Shown here one piece after another: positions 16,659 through 25,362 of a stretch of 64,000 bases of DNA. The translations under genes and the position numbers were made by a program. Below the pieces are notes generated by a model. That model saw only the letters and a program-made list of their open reading frames with translations, was not told the DNA's origin and searched no databases. Origin of the DNA: Vicinamibacteria bacterium (GTDB lineage: Bacteria > Acidobacteriota > Vicinamibacteria > Fen-336); assembly GCA_023701125.1 (NCBI GenBank), contig JAMPXO010000010.1, forward strand, positions 1-64,000, read 5' to 3'. Within the stretch, counting starts at the first letter, position 1. Each line of letters begins with the position of its first letter.

Positions 16659-17945
16659 TTATGACGCCTTCACGTCGTAGACGTAGAGGTCGTCCTGCTC
16701 GCGCAGGTACAGGCGACCGCCGAGCACGACCGGGTGCGACCACGACGGCCTGGTCACGCCCGGGATGTCGAAGCTGCCCTTCTCCTTGTAGCCCGTCGGC
16801 GTGGCCTCGATCAGCACCACCTTGCCGTTCTGGTAACGGAAGTAGAGGTGGCCGTCGGCGTAGTGGACCGCCGCCGAGCCACTGCCGGCGTTGCGCAGGC
16901 TGGCGCCGCCCCACAGCACCTTGCCCGTGGCCATCTCGATCGCGATCGGGTGGCCGCGGTTGTGGCCGTGACCCGCGTACAGCGTGTCGCCGACCAGCAC
17001 GATCCCGCCGTGGTGGTTCTGGAACGTGGAGGCGTCGAGGAAGTAGACCTCCTGGGCGGCGACGCCTGCGCCGTCCTTGACCAGCTTGAGCAGCGCCGAG
17101 CCCGTGCCGTAGCTCGTCGACGCGAACACGAAGTCGCCCTTGACGATCGGGGTCGGGATGTTGGCGACCGCGTTGGCGACGCGGCCGTAGTGCCACAGCA
17201 GCTTGCCGTCGGACGCGCGCACGCCGACCACGCCGCGGCCGACCATCTGCACGTACTGCCTGACGCCTGCGCCGTTCGAGATCACGACGCCCGCGTAGGC
17301 GGCGCCGGGCTTGCCCGTGGTGCCGAGGTCGGGCGCGGCGGTGCGCCACAGCTCCTGGCCCGTCTTCTTGTCGAGGGCGACCAGCAGCGCGTCGGGGCCG
17401 CCGGGGGTGACGATCAAGCGGTCGCCGTCGACCAGCGGCGACTCGGAGAACTTCCACATCGACATCATCACGCCGCCGAAGTCCTTCGGCAGACTGCGCC
17501 GCCAGCTCTCCTTGCCGGTCGCGGCGTCGAGGCAGACCAGGTCGCCCTCGGTGCCGACGGCGTAGACGAAGCCGCCGTCGACGCTGGGCGTCGCCCGCGG
17601 GCCCAGGAACTCGTCGACCCAGGCAGGGCCGACCGCGGTCGACCACAACTTGCGGCCGTCCTTCGCGTCGAGTGCCATCACGTGCTGGGTGCCGCCGACG
17701 TCGCCCATCGTGTAGAGCCGGCCGCCGGCGATCGCCAGCGAGGAGAAGCCGGTGCCGAGGCCGCTCGCCTTCCACGCGAGCTTCGGGCCCGTCGCCGGCC
17801 AGCTCGCGAGCAGGCCCTTGTCCGGCGACAGCGCGTCGCGCTGCGGGCCGCGCCAGCCTGGCCAGGCCGGCGCCTGCGCGGCGGACGTGAGCGCCGGCAA
17901 CAGCGCCAGCGCCGCGAGCCCGATCCTTCGTGCGGTGGTCCGCAT
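16659..17945 (-). CDS. Secreted PQQ-type beta-propeller protein (2)
   Basis: A 428-aa exported protein: signal peptide about 1-22, then WPGWRGP, then blades with the D-A-x-x-G-K-x-x-W pattern (near 92-100, 140-148, 193-201 and 240-248). A G-H-G-H-N-R-G-H histidine-rich loop near 325 is unusual among the seven paralogues and could bind metal. Quinoprotein dehydrogenase catalytic residues are not evident. GGAGG lies 8 nt before ATG 17945. No operon partner: it faces the HExxH gene and diverges from the symporter operon. Role unknown. Confidence 0.75.
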   Translation of the reverse strand: MRTTARRIGLAALALLPALTSAAQAPAWPGWRGPQRDALSPDKGLLASWPATGPKLAWKASGLGTGFSSLAIAGGRLYTMGDVGGTQHVMALDAKDGRKLWSTAVGPAWVDEFLGPRATPSVDGGFVYAVGTEGDLVCLDAATGKESWRRSLPKDFGGVMMSMWKFSESPLVDGDRLIVTPGGPDALLVALDKKTGQELWRTAAPDLGTTGKPGAAYAGVVISNGAGVRQYVQMVGRGVVGVRASDGKLLWHYGRVANAVANIPTPIVKGDFVFASTSYGTGSALLKLVKDGAGVAAQEVYFLDASTFQNHHGGIVLVGDTLYAGHGHNRGHPIAIEMATGKVLWGGASLRNAGSGSAAVHYADGHLYFRYQNGKVVLIEATPTGYKEKGSFDIPGVTRPSWSHPVVLGGRLYLREQDDLYVYDVKAS

Positions 17946-18073
17946 GCTTGTCCGCCTCCTTGAATGCCCGGGGTTGGGTGTAGTGATTGTGCCAAAGCGC
18001 CCGCCGGGCAGCAGCCCCCGCCCACAACGTTTGACAGCGGCCCGGTTGACGGCGCCCGCCCGCGCGGCTTCTC

Positions 18074-18325
18074 ATGCGCTTCGTGAAACGGCTCGGCCTG
18101 GTCCTGCTGTTCGTGATCCTGTACGCGCTGCACCAGGACGTCTGGCTGTGGCGCAGCACGCGGCCGCTGGTGTTCGGCTTCCTGCCGCCGGGTCTCGCCT
18201 GGCACGCGGCCTACACGCTGGTGGTGGCCGCGGCGCTGGCGCTGCTGGTCGAGGTGGCGTGGCCGCACGCGCTGGAGCGCGAGGCCGAGCAGGTGCCGCT
18301 GCGCCACCCGGAGGACGCGCCGTGA
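18074..18325 (+). CDS. Small membrane protein, DUF3311 family
   Basis: An 83-aa protein with two membrane helices (about 6-20 and 44-61) joined by a [13 protein letters not shown] loop typical of DUF3311. Members nearly always precede a sodium:solute symporter gene and are thought to be its small partner subunit. That is the case here: its TGA overlaps the symporter GTG by 4 nt. Too small to assign independently, but context and pattern agree. Confidence 0.8.
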   Translation: MRFVKRLGLVLLFVILYALHQDVWLWRSTRPLVFGFLPPGLAWHAAYTLVVAAALALLVEVAWPHALEREAEQVPLRHPEDAP

Positions 18326-19938
18326 TCCCGGCGCTGATCGTCTTCGCCTACCTGGGCGTCGTGCTCTACATCGGCATCTTCGCGTTCCGCCGCGCGCACG
18401 CGGGCGAAGCCGAAGACTTCTTCCTCGCCGGCCGCTCGCTGGGGCCCGCGGTGTTCCTGCTGTCGCTGTTCGGCACCCACATGACCGCGTTCGCGATCCT
18501 GGGTTCGTCGGGTCACGCTTTCAGCAACGGCATCGTCACCTACGGGTTGATGGCCAGCTCGTCCGCGCTGATCGTGCCGCTCGGGCTGTTCCTGGTCGGC
18601 ACCCGGATCTGGGCGCTCGGCAAACGCTTCGGCTTCATCACGCCCGTGCAGATCTTCCGCGACCGCTGGGAGACCTCGCACGTCGGGACCGTGATCTTCG
18701 TCGTACAGGCGGCACTGCTGGTGCCGTACATCATCATCGGCGTCAAGGGTGGCGGTGCCACGCTGTCGGCGGTGTCGGGCGGGCTGGTGCCGTTCTGGCT
18801 CGGCGGCGCGGTGGTGGCGCTGGTGGTGATGAGCTACGTGTTCTTCGGCGGCATGCGCGGCACCGCCTGGGTGAACACGTTCCAGACCGTGCTGTTCCTG
18901 CTGTTCGGCGCGGTCGCGATCGCGGTCGTCGCCCGCGGCGTGGGCGGCTTCCCGGCGGGCATGGAGGCGCTGCTCGCCGACCCGCGCACTGCGCCGCTGC
19001 TGACCCGGGAGCGGGTGTCGGCGCTCTACTTCTTCTCCTACACGTTCATCCCGCTCAGCTCGATCGCGTTCCCGCACATCGCGATCTTCTGCCTGACCGC
19101 CCGCCACATGCGGCAGTTCAAGCGCACGGTGGTGCTGTACCCGCTGTGCATCCTGCTGCTGTGGCTGCCGTGCGTGCTGCTGGGGGTGATGGCCCACCGC
19201 TTCGCGTCGGAGCCGAAGATCGCCGACAAGCTGGAAGCGCGGGCGGAACTGGTCCGCGGCGGGGCCAGCCTCGCGCCCGAGGTCCGGTCCGACCTGCAGC
19301 GGCGCGCGCAGGCCGACGACGTGATGCTGCTGATGCTGGAGCGCCACGCGCCCGTGTGGCTGGTCGGGCTGCTGGGCGCCGGGATCATGGCCGCGGTGAT
19401 GGCCTCCGACTCGCAGATCCTGGCGCTGTCGACGATGTTCACCGAGGACGTGTTCGCCCACTACGGCGGCAAGGAGCGCTTCGGCGAGGCAGTGCAGGTC
19501 GCGACCGGGCGCGGCTTCGTGGTGGCGCTGACGCTGCTCGCCTACGTGATCGCGCTCAACGCGCCGGCGACGATCTTCGACCTGGCGGTGCAGTACGCGT
19601 TCTCCGGCTACGCTGCGCTGGCCCCGCTGATCTTCGCGGCCCTGTTCTGGAAGGGCTCGACCAAGTGGGGCGCGCTGGCCGCCACGCTGTGGGTCGCGCT
19701 GTCGACCACCGGCGTCGCGCTGTTCCAGGCGCTGGTGCCGGCGCCGCCGCCAGGGCCACCGGTGGTCGTCGTCAGCGCCTTCGGCCTGGACTTGTTGACG
19801 CGCACGGGTGGCGGCACTGCGGTGCTCGGGCTGCTGCCCGTGGTGCCGATGGTGCTCGTCTCCTGCCTGCTGCTGTGGATCGTCTCGGCATTGACGCCGA
19901 AGCCCTCGGCGGCGACGATCTCCCGCTATTTCTCGTAG
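18322..19938 (+). CDS. Sodium:solute symporter (SSS family)
   Basis: A 538-aa polytopic transporter with 13 or so hydrophobic helices. The first cytoplasmic loop carries the family signature ([12 protein letters not shown], about 33-44), and unwound TM1/TM8 helices with small residues flank the sodium site. Near residue 230-245, [11 protein letters not shown] contains the serines used for sodium binding in this family. The solute is not predictable; neighbours give no catabolic pathway. GTG 18322 is coupled to the DUF3311 stop. A GC-rich hairpin follows the stop. Confidence 0.88.
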   Translation: MIPALIVFAYLGVVLYIGIFAFRRAHAGEAEDFFLAGRSLGPAVFLLSLFGTHMTAFAILGSSGHAFSNGIVTYGLMASSSALIVPLGLFLVGTRIWALGKRFGFITPVQIFRDRWETSHVGTVIFVVQAALLVPYIIIGVKGGGATLSAVSGGLVPFWLGGAVVALVVMSYVFFGGMRGTAWVNTFQTVLFLLFGAVAIAVVARGVGGFPAGMEALLADPRTAPLLTRERVSALYFFSYTFIPLSSIAFPHIAIFCLTARHMRQFKRTVVLYPLCILLLWLPCVLLGVMAHRFASEPKIADKLEARAELVRGGASLAPEVRSDLQRRAQADDVMLLMLERHAPVWLVGLLGAGIMAAVMASDSQILALSTMFTEDVFAHYGGKERFGEAVQVATGRGFVVALTLLAYVIALNAPATIFDLAVQYAFSGYAALAPLIFAALFWKGSTKWGALAATLWVALSTTGVALFQALVPAPPPGPPVVVVSAFGLDLLTRTGGGTAVLGLLPVVPMVLVSCLLLWIVSALTPKPSAATISRYFS

Positions 19939-19954
19939 GGCAGTAGGGGGTGCG

Positions 19955-19980
19955 GCGGAGCCGCCCCAAGGCGGCTCCGC
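19955..19980 (+). terminator. Strong hairpin after the symporter gene
   Basis: An 11-bp perfect stem (GCGGAGCCGCC / GGCGGCTCCGC) with a CCAA loop, 16 nt after the stop. No T-run follows, so it is either a Rho-assisted end or an mRNA-stabilising structure before the downstream transporter-like gene. Confidence 0.5.
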
Positions 19981-20000
19981 GACTCCAGAATGAGGCCTGA

Positions 20001-20456
20001 ATGAAGCTGTGGATGGCGTTCGTGTTGATGGCGTTCCTGGCCTGGGGCAGTTACGTGCCGACGATGCACGCGGCGCAGATGGCGTTCAAGGGCGGCGCGC
20101 TGCGCGCGTTCCTGATGGTCGGCCTCGCCTACTGCCTGACCGCGGTGCTGGTGCCGCTCGGGCTGCTGCTGCTCGGCAAGATGGAGCCGTGGGAGTGGAG
20201 CACGCAGGGGCTGCGGCTCGGCTTCCTGGGCGGGGTACTGGGCGCGATCGGGGCGCTGGGCGTGATCCTGGCGCTGAAGACGGGCGGCACGCCGCTGGTC
20301 GTGGCGCCGATCGTGTTCGCCGGCGCGCCGATCGTCAACACGCTGGTCAGCATGAGCCTGCACAAGCCGAAGACGGCGCCGGAGCCGCTGTTCTACATCG
20401 GCCTGCTGCTGGCCGCCGCCGGCGCCTTCCTGGTCCTCCGCTTCCGCCCGCAGTAG
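20001..20456 (+). CDS. Small EamA-like (DMT) membrane protein
   Basis: A 151-aa protein with four to five membrane helices (about 3-20, 36-58, 72-94, 97-113 and 129-146). The helix pattern and the G-x-L-G-A-I-G-A-L-G motif resemble one half of an EamA/DMT-type permease, which would act as a dimer. Substrate is unknown. ATG 20001 follows the symporter stop by 62 nt, with the hairpin in between, so it may share the symporter transcript. Confidence 0.6.
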   Translation: MKLWMAFVLMAFLAWGSYVPTMHAAQMAFKGGALRAFLMVGLAYCLTAVLVPLGLLLLGKMEPWEWSTQGLRLGFLGGVLGAIGALGVILALKTGGTPLVVAPIVFAGAPIVNTLVSMSLHKPKTAPEPLFYIGLLLAAAGAFLVLRFRPQ

Positions 20457-20458
20457 CT

Positions 20459-20495
20459 TTGACATCTTGATGTCTGACTTCTAACATCTTGATGT
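20459..20495 (+). promoter_or_regulatory. vapBC promoter with two identical operator palindromes
   Basis: TTGACA (20459-20464), a 17-nt spacer and TAACAT (20482-20487) form a sigma70-type promoter. Two identical 12-bp palindromes, ACATCTTGATGT, lie at 20462-20473 and 20484-20495, 22 bp apart (two helical turns). One overlaps the -35 box and the other overlaps the -10 box and the start codon. The expected transcription start falls on or next to GTG 20494, so the mRNA is probably leaderless. VapB-type antitoxins commonly repress their own promoter through such inverted repeats. Confidence 0.75.
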
Positions 20496-20739
20496 GCGTA
20501 CGACTCTGACACTCGACGACGACGTGGCGGCCCGTCTCAAGCGCGAGGTGCGGCAGACCGGCGAGCCACTGAAGACCGTCGTCAACCGGGTGCTGCGCCA
20601 GGGTTTCGTGACCAGTCCGCGAGAGCCGCGCGAGCGGTTCGTGGTGGCCGCTCGTGACCTGGGGGGCCTCAAGCCCGGGCTCTCGCTCGACAACATCGGC
20701 GAGCTGCTCGAGGCCCTCGAGGGGCCCGACCACCGATGA
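20494..20739 (+). CDS. vapB: VapB-type ribbon-helix-helix antitoxin
   Basis: An 81-aa antitoxin. The N-terminal strand and two helices (RTTLTLDDDVAARLKREV, then ...LKTVVNRVLRQG) form a ribbon-helix-helix DNA-binding domain; the C-terminal 40 residues should wrap the toxin. It overlaps vapC by 4 nt (ATGA). Its start is GTG 20494; an ATG two bases earlier is out of frame. No ribosome binding site is possible within a normal leader if transcription starts where the promoter predicts. Likely autoregulates by binding the two palindromes above. Confidence 0.85.
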   Translation: MRTTLTLDDDVAARLKREVRQTGEPLKTVVNRVLRQGFVTSPREPRERFVVAARDLGGLKPGLSLDNIGELLEALEGPDHR

Positions 20740-21161
20740 TTCTGGTCGACGCGAACGTCCTGCTCTACGCCTACAACCCCGCCGCGCCACAGCACACCGC
20801 GAGTCGGGCGTGGATCGAAGAGGCGTTCAACCGCGACCCGGGGGCGACCGCCCTGTGCTGGGCCTCGGTTTTGGCCTTCCTGCGCATCGGCACCCATCCG
20901 CGGGTCTTCGAACGGCCCTTCACGCGCAGCGAGGCGCTGGCGATCGTGGCGACCTGGCTGCCGCGCGTGCGCATGCTGGTACCGGGCGAGGGTTACGCCG
21001 AGTTGCTCGCGCGGATGATCGAGGAGGGCCAGGCCAGCGGCCCGCTGGTGATGGACGCGGCACTCGCCGCGCTGGCCCTCGAGCACGGCGCGACGCTGTG
21101 CACCACGGACCGCGACTTCGCCCGCTTCCCGGGCCTGCGCCTGGTGTCGCCGCTGGGCTGA
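20736..21161 (+). CDS. vapC: VapC-type PIN-domain ribonuclease toxin
   Basis: A 141-aa PIN-domain toxin. Acidic metal ligands are visible: D5 (ILVDANVLLYA), a second acidic cluster around the conserved helix near 100-108 (V-M-D-A-A-L-A-A-L-A) and D-R-D near 128-130 (C-T-T-D-R-D-F). The W-A-S-V-L-A-F-L-R-I segment with the following T-H-P-R-V-F is typical of one VapC branch. VapC toxins cleave tRNA or the 23S sarcin-ricin loop. The pair stands between an EamA-like gene and a convergent beta-propeller gene only 6 nt away. Confidence 0.88.
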   Translation: MILVDANVLLYAYNPAAPQHTASRAWIEEAFNRDPGATALCWASVLAFLRIGTHPRVFERPFTRSEALAIVATWLPRVRMLVPGEGYAELLARMIEEGQASGPLVMDAALAALALEHGATLCTTDRDFARFPGLRLVSPLG

Positions 21162-21167
21162 GTCGGG

Positions 21168-22583
21168 TCAGCGGCCGAGGCGGTAGAGCTTGCTGGCCGT
21201 GCGCAGGAACACGCTGCCGTGGGCCAGGGCCGGGGTCGCCAGCGACATCTCGTCGAGCGGGTTGTGGCCGAGCAGCTTGAACTCGTCGCCGGCCGCGACC
21301 AGCCAGGTGGTGCCGTCCTCGGCGAGGTTGAAGATCGTGTCGCCGTGGACCCACGGAGAGGCGGAGAAGGTCGGCACGCCCTCGGGGAAGCGGGCCTTGT
21401 AGAGCTGCTTCCCGGTCTCCAACTCGTAGGCGCCGAAGAAGCCCTGGTCGTAGAGCACGTAGACGCGGCCGCCGTGGACCAGCGGCGAGGTGATGTAGGG
21501 CCCGCCGCGGAACTGGCGCCACAGCGCGAACGCGTTGTGCTCCTCGCCTTCCTTCAGCGACACGTTGCCGGACGCACCCGGCTTGAACACGACCAGCGGC
21601 CGCACCGGCTCGGAGGGCGAGCCGCAGCCGACCACCAGGCGCTCGGTCGTGGCGACCGGGGTCGGCGCGCCGACCATGCTGACGCCCTCGAAGCGCCACA
21701 GCTCGCGGCCGTCGAGGTCGTAGCTGATCACCGTCTGCGGCCCCAGCGTGATCAGCTCCGTGCGCAGCGTGTTCTTCCACACGAACGGCGTCGTGAACGT
21801 GGTGCGCACGAACTTGCCGGTGAAATCCCGCGGCGTGCGCCACAGCTCCAGGCCGGTCTTCGCGTCGAGCGCCGCGAAGTAGCCCGCGTCCTGGTTGTCG
21901 TGCAGGAAGTGGACGCGGCCCTGGTGGACGACCGGCGAGCTGGAGGTGCCGAAGTCGTTGTACGTGGGCTTCGGCTCGACCGCGTGGCTCCACACCGGCT
22001 CGCCCGCCATCGTGAACGCGAACAGGCCGACGTTGCCGAGGTACACGTAGACCCGCTCGCCGTCGGTGGCGGGCGTCTCGGAGGCGTACGTGTTCTTGCG
22101 GTGGCGGCCGCCGAACGGCTGGCCCTTGTGGATCACGCGCGAGAAGCGGGTGGCGCCGGTCGCGGCGTCGAGCGCGATCAGCCGCCACTCGAGGTCGCCG
22201 CCGACCTCGGACGGCGCTTCGTTGTCGCGGGCCCGCACCCGGCGCGTGATCTCCTCGTTGGAGAGGCCCTGGGCGCGCAACTCGGCGATGTAGTCGTTGC
22301 CGTAGATGCCGGGCGAGGGGGCCTTGAACGCGCCGGGGCTGACCGCGGTGGTCAGGTACACCGTGTCCTTCCAGACGATCGGCGACGACCAGCCATTGCC
22401 GGGCACGTCGACGACCCAGGCCACGTTCTCGGTCTTCGACCACTTCGTGGGCAGCGTCGCTTCGGTCGAGACGCCGGCCGCCGCGGGCCCGCGGAACTGC
22501 GGCCACGCGTCACCCCCGCGCGCGGGGGCGGTGACGGCGAGCGAGACGAGAGCGAGCGACACGGCGCGCAGCACGAGCCTCAT
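21168..22583 (-). CDS. Secreted PQQ-type beta-propeller protein (3)
   Basis: A 471-aa exported protein: signal peptide about 1-23, WPQFRGP at about 27-33, then an insertion of roughly 60 residues with a helical, charged character (about 90-130, including LSNEEITRRVRARD) before the second blade. It is closest in the window to the protein at 30331-31641: both have a G-x-P-x-x-x-R-H-R-K-x-x-Y-A segment and then a matching blade. It is the last gene of a minus-strand run of six. 33 nt separate it from the OsmC gene. Function unknown; probably periplasmic. Confidence 0.75.
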   Translation of the reverse strand: MRLVLRAVSLALVSLAVTAPARGGDAWPQFRGPAAAGVSTEATLPTKWSKTENVAWVVDVPGNGWSSPIVWKDTVYLTTAVSPGAFKAPSPGIYGNDYIAELRAQGLSNEEITRRVRARDNEAPSEVGGDLEWRLIALDAATGATRFSRVIHKGQPFGGRHRKNTYASETPATDGERVYVYLGNVGLFAFTMAGEPVWSHAVEPKPTYNDFGTSSSPVVHQGRVHFLHDNQDAGYFAALDAKTGLELWRTPRDFTGKFVRTTFTTPFVWKNTLRTELITLGPQTVISYDLDGRELWRFEGVSMVGAPTPVATTERLVVGCGSPSEPVRPLVVFKPGASGNVSLKEGEEHNAFALWRQFRGGPYITSPLVHGGRVYVLYDQGFFGAYELETGKQLYKARFPEGVPTFSASPWVHGDTIFNLAEDGTTWLVAAGDEFKLLGHNPLDEMSLATPALAHGSVFLRTASKLYRLGR

Positions 22584-22616
22584 GCGACGTCCACCTTCCT
22601 GGCCCCCCAGGACTCG

Positions 22617-23045
22617 CTAGACGAGCTTGGCGAACAGCTCGATCTTGACGCCGCCCAGCGCCCGCGACACCGGGCACGCCAGCTTGGCCAGCTCCGCCAG
22701 CTCGCCGAAGCGCTTGGCGTCGGCGCCGGGCACCTTGGCCTCGGTGTGCAGCTCGATGCTGGTGATCGTGAAGCCCGCCTCGAGCTTCATCAGGTGCACC
22801 TTGGCCTCGGTGGCGATCCACTCCACGGTCATCCCGCTCTTGGCCAGCGTGCCGGTCAGCGCCATCGAGTAGCAGCCCGCGTGGGCCGCGCCGATCAGCT
22901 CCTCGGGGTTGGTACCCGCGCCGTCCTCGAACCGCGACTGGAACGAGTACGGGCCCGAGAACGCGCCGCTGCCGAGCGTCATCGTGCCCTTGCCGCCCTG
23001 GACCGTCGCCCCTTCCCACTTCGCCTTCGCCGTGCGAATCGCCAT
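22617..23045 (-). CDS. OsmC-family peroxiredoxin
   Basis: A 142-aa thiol peroxidase of the OsmC/Ohr superfamily, detoxifying organic hydroperoxides. The two reactive cysteines are present: C58 in HAGCYSMAL and C124 in ACPVSRAL. Glu49 and Arg38 in the first part fit the active-site partners. Sequence features favour the OsmC branch (length and G-T-N-P-E-E-L), not Ohr. AGGAGG precedes ATG 23045. Placed between two beta-propeller genes in an apparent operon with an iron-dependent alcohol dehydrogenase, which would fit protection during oxidative metabolism of alcohols, but this is inference. Confidence 0.9.
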   Translation of the reverse strand: MAIRTAKAKWEGATVQGGKGTMTLGSGAFSGPYSFQSRFEDGAGTNPEELIGAAHAGCYSMALTGTLAKSGMTVEWIATEAKVHLMKLEAGFTITSIELHTEAKVPGADAKRFGELAELAKLACPVSRALGGVKIELFAKLV

Positions 23046-23084
23046 CTGCCCGCCTCCTGAGATATTGATGAAACCGCGAGGATG

Positions 23085-24215
23085 TTAGCCGAGCGCCACG
23101 ACCCGCCCGTCCTGGGTGCCGACCACGAGCCGGCCGGCGGCGATCGCGGGCGAGGCCGAGATCGGCGCGCCCAGCTCCACCTGCTGCACGACCGCTCCGG
23201 TCTGCGCGGCGAGCACGTAGAGCGAGCCGTCGCCGGAGCCGATGTAGACGTGGCCGCCGGCCACTGCCGGCGACGACTCGACGCGAGCCCGGGTGGCAAA
23301 CGTCCAGGCCGGCTGGCCGGTCTTCTGGTCGAGGGCGTGGACGTGCTTGTCGCGGCCGCCGAGCAGGACCTTGCCCGCGAACAGCGCGGCCGACGAGTAG
23401 AACGGGAACTTGCGCGCGGGCTCGTAGCGCCACAGCAGCTTGCCCGTCGCCAGATCGACCGCCAGCACCTCGTTGTCGAAGGTGCCGTAGTACGCGACGC
23501 CCGCGGCGACGGCCGGCGAGGCCGCGGTGTAGCCGCCCGAGTCGACCGTGCGCACGACGCTGCCGTCCTGGACTCGAATGCCACGCAGGCGAGCGTCGCA
23601 GCCGGTGACCCAGGCCAGCCCGTCGACCACCGCCGGCGTGCCGTGGACCGGGCCTTCGGTCTCGCAGCTCCAGCGCGCCGCGCCGGTCTTCGCGTCGCGG
23701 GCGTGGAGCTTGTTGTCGTACGAGCCGATCATCACCACGCCGTCGGACACGACCGGCGACGACTTGACCTCGGTCCCCGTGGCGTGGCGCCAGAGCAGCT
23801 TGCCGGTCGCCGCGTCGACCGCGTGCAGCGCGCCGTCGAGGTCGCCCACGTAGGCGAGGCCGCCGGTCACCGCCGGCGACGACTCGCCGATGCCTTCGCC
23901 GTCGATCTTGTGGGTCCAGACCCGGGCCCCGGTCTGGAGGTCGAGTGCCACCAGGCCGGTGCCGCGTACGCCGACGTGGACGCGGCCGCCGACGATCGCC
24001 GCCGAGGACTCGACGGACTCGCCCGCCTCGTGGGTCCAGAGCACCTTGAGTTGCGGCGGCAGCCGCACGGGCGAGACGCCGTCGAGGTGCGGGTTGCGGC
24101 GGAACTGCGGCCAGGAGTCGACGCCGGGCTGGGCCTGGGCCCGCCGCGTCCCCGCGGCCAGCGCCGCGGCGCCGGCGGCCAGCAACAGTCCCCGTCGCGA
24201 GATCAGAGTGCGCAT
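23085..24215 (-). CDS. Tat-exported PQQ-type beta-propeller protein (4)
   Basis: A 376-aa protein with a twin-arginine-type signal (SRRGLLLAAG at 6-15). The mature part begins with W-P-Q-F-R-R-N-P. Blades are very regular, each about 40 residues with G-x-V-Y-V/I-G and A-L-D-x-x-T-G-x-x-x-W, so the protein looks like a complete 7-8-blade propeller without insertions. Export by Tat implies folding, or cofactor loading, before export, unlike its Sec-type paralogues. Its ATG overlaps the upstream alcohol dehydrogenase gene by 13 nt, indicating coupled expression. Confidence 0.78.
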   Translation of the reverse strand: MRTLISRRGLLLAAGAAALAAGTRRAQAQPGVDSWPQFRRNPHLDGVSPVRLPPQLKVLWTHEAGESVESSAAIVGGRVHVGVRGTGLVALDLQTGARVWTHKIDGEGIGESSPAVTGGLAYVGDLDGALHAVDAATGKLLWRHATGTEVKSSPVVSDGVVMIGSYDNKLHARDAKTGAARWSCETEGPVHGTPAVVDGLAWVTGCDARLRGIRVQDGSVVRTVDSGGYTAASPAVAAGVAYYGTFDNEVLAVDLATGKLLWRYEPARKFPFYSSAALFAGKVLLGGRDKHVHALDQKTGQPAWTFATRARVESSPAVAGGHVYIGSGDGSLYVLAAQTGAVVQQVELGAPISASPAIAAGRLVVGTQDGRVVALG

Positions 24216-25351
24216 GCGTAGAGCTCCCGGGCCGCGGCCGCGTCGAACGGCCGTGGGTTGTGCGTCCCCGTCCACTGCGTGGCCGCATCCTCGGCCAGGG
24301 CGGGGATCGCGTCGAGTGACACGCCGCGCTCGCGCAGGTGGCGCGGCAGGTCGCCGAGGCGGGCCAGCGTCTCGAGCCGCAGCGCCAGCGCCTCGCCCGC
24401 GACCTGGGGCGCCACGGACTCGCCGATCTCGGCCAGCAGCGACGCGTAGCGGGCGCCGACCACCGCGGCGTTGAAGCGCACCACGTGCGGCAGCATCAGC
24501 GCGATCGCCTCGCCGTGGGGCACGCCGTAGCGGGCGGTCAGCGGGTTGGCGCAGGCGTGGGCCGCGCCCAGCATCGACTGCTCGATCGCGGAGCCGGCGA
24601 GGAAAGAGCCCATCAGCATCGCGCCGCGGGCCTCGACGTCCTGCGGCGCCTCCAGCACCCGCGCGTAGTGGCGCGCCAGCAGGGTGAAGGCCTCGCGCGC
24701 GAACAGGTCCGAGAACGGGCTGCGCACGCTCGTGACGTAGCTCTCGACCGCGTGCGACAGCGCGTCGAAGCCGGCCGTGGCCGTCACCGCCCGCGGCGCC
24801 GTGACGCACAGCTCGGGGTCGAGCACCGCGACCCGGAACGCGGCCGAGGGGTCGCCGCAGGCCAGCTTCTCGTGAGTGTCCTCGTCGGACAGCAGCGCGT
24901 AGCTCTGCGCCTCGCTACCCGTGCCGGCGGTGGTCGGCACCCCGATCATCGGCGGTAGCGGCCGCCTGGCTTTGGCCCAGCCACGGTAGTCGCGGACCCG
25001 GCCGCCGCCCGTCGCCAGGAAGCCGATGCCCTTGGCGCAGTCGAGCGAGGAGCCGCCGCCGAGGGCCACCAGGGCGTCGGCATCGGCCTCGCGGAAGGCG
25101 GCCAGGCCGCGCACGCACATCAGGCCATCGGGGTTCTCGCCGAAGTCGGAGAAGCGGGCGAAGTCGAGACCCGCCGCATCGAGCGCAGCCTCGGCGCGGG
25201 CGACGTGGCCGGCGGCCACGAGACCCGGGTCGGCCACCAGCAGCACGCGGGTGAACCCCTCCGCCCGGGCCAGCTCGCCCAGCCGCGACACCGCGCCGAC
25301 GCCCCACACGACACGCGTGCGGAGCGTCAGCCCTCCCCGCTCGACGGCCAC
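24203..25351 (-). CDS. Iron-dependent (group III) alcohol dehydrogenase
   Basis: A 382-aa Fe-ADH. The N-terminal domain has G-G-G-S near residue 99, the dinucleotide site of this family, and T-T-A-G-T-G-S-E near 141. The metal ligands are expected at the D in F-D-A-L-S-H-A-V-E-S-Y, the H of that segment, a histidine in Y-G-V-P-H-G-E-A and H in the G-T-H-N-P-R-P near the end; all are present. Substrate is unknown; members use primary alcohols, diols or lactaldehyde. The start is uncertain: GTG 25351 lacks a good ribosome site, but homology begins about 10 residues later. Genes on both sides are exported propellers, so a link between cytoplasmic ADH and periplasmic proteins is not obvious. Confidence 0.85.
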   Translation of the reverse strand: MAVERGGLTLRTRVVWGVGAVSRLGELARAEGFTRVLLVADPGLVAAGHVARAEAALDAAGLDFARFSDFGENPDGLMCVRGLAAFREADADALVALGGGSSLDCAKGIGFLATGGGRVRDYRGWAKARRPLPPMIGVPTTAGTGSEAQSYALLSDEDTHEKLACGDPSAAFRVAVLDPELCVTAPRAVTATAGFDALSHAVESYVTSVRSPFSDLFAREAFTLLARHYARVLEAPQDVEARGAMLMGSFLAGSAIEQSMLGAAHACANPLTARYGVPHGEAIALMLPHVVRFNAAVVGARYASLLAEIGESVAPQVAGEALALRLETLARLGDLPRHLRERGVSLDAIPALAEDAATQWTGTHNPRPFDAAAARELYACAL

Positions 25352-25362
25352 GGCGGAGGCGG

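Noticed and set aside
18031-18060. TTGACA and TTGACG boxes before the DUF3311 gene
   Set aside because: No -10-like hexamer at 16-19 nt from the first box; with the second box the transcript would start after the ATG.
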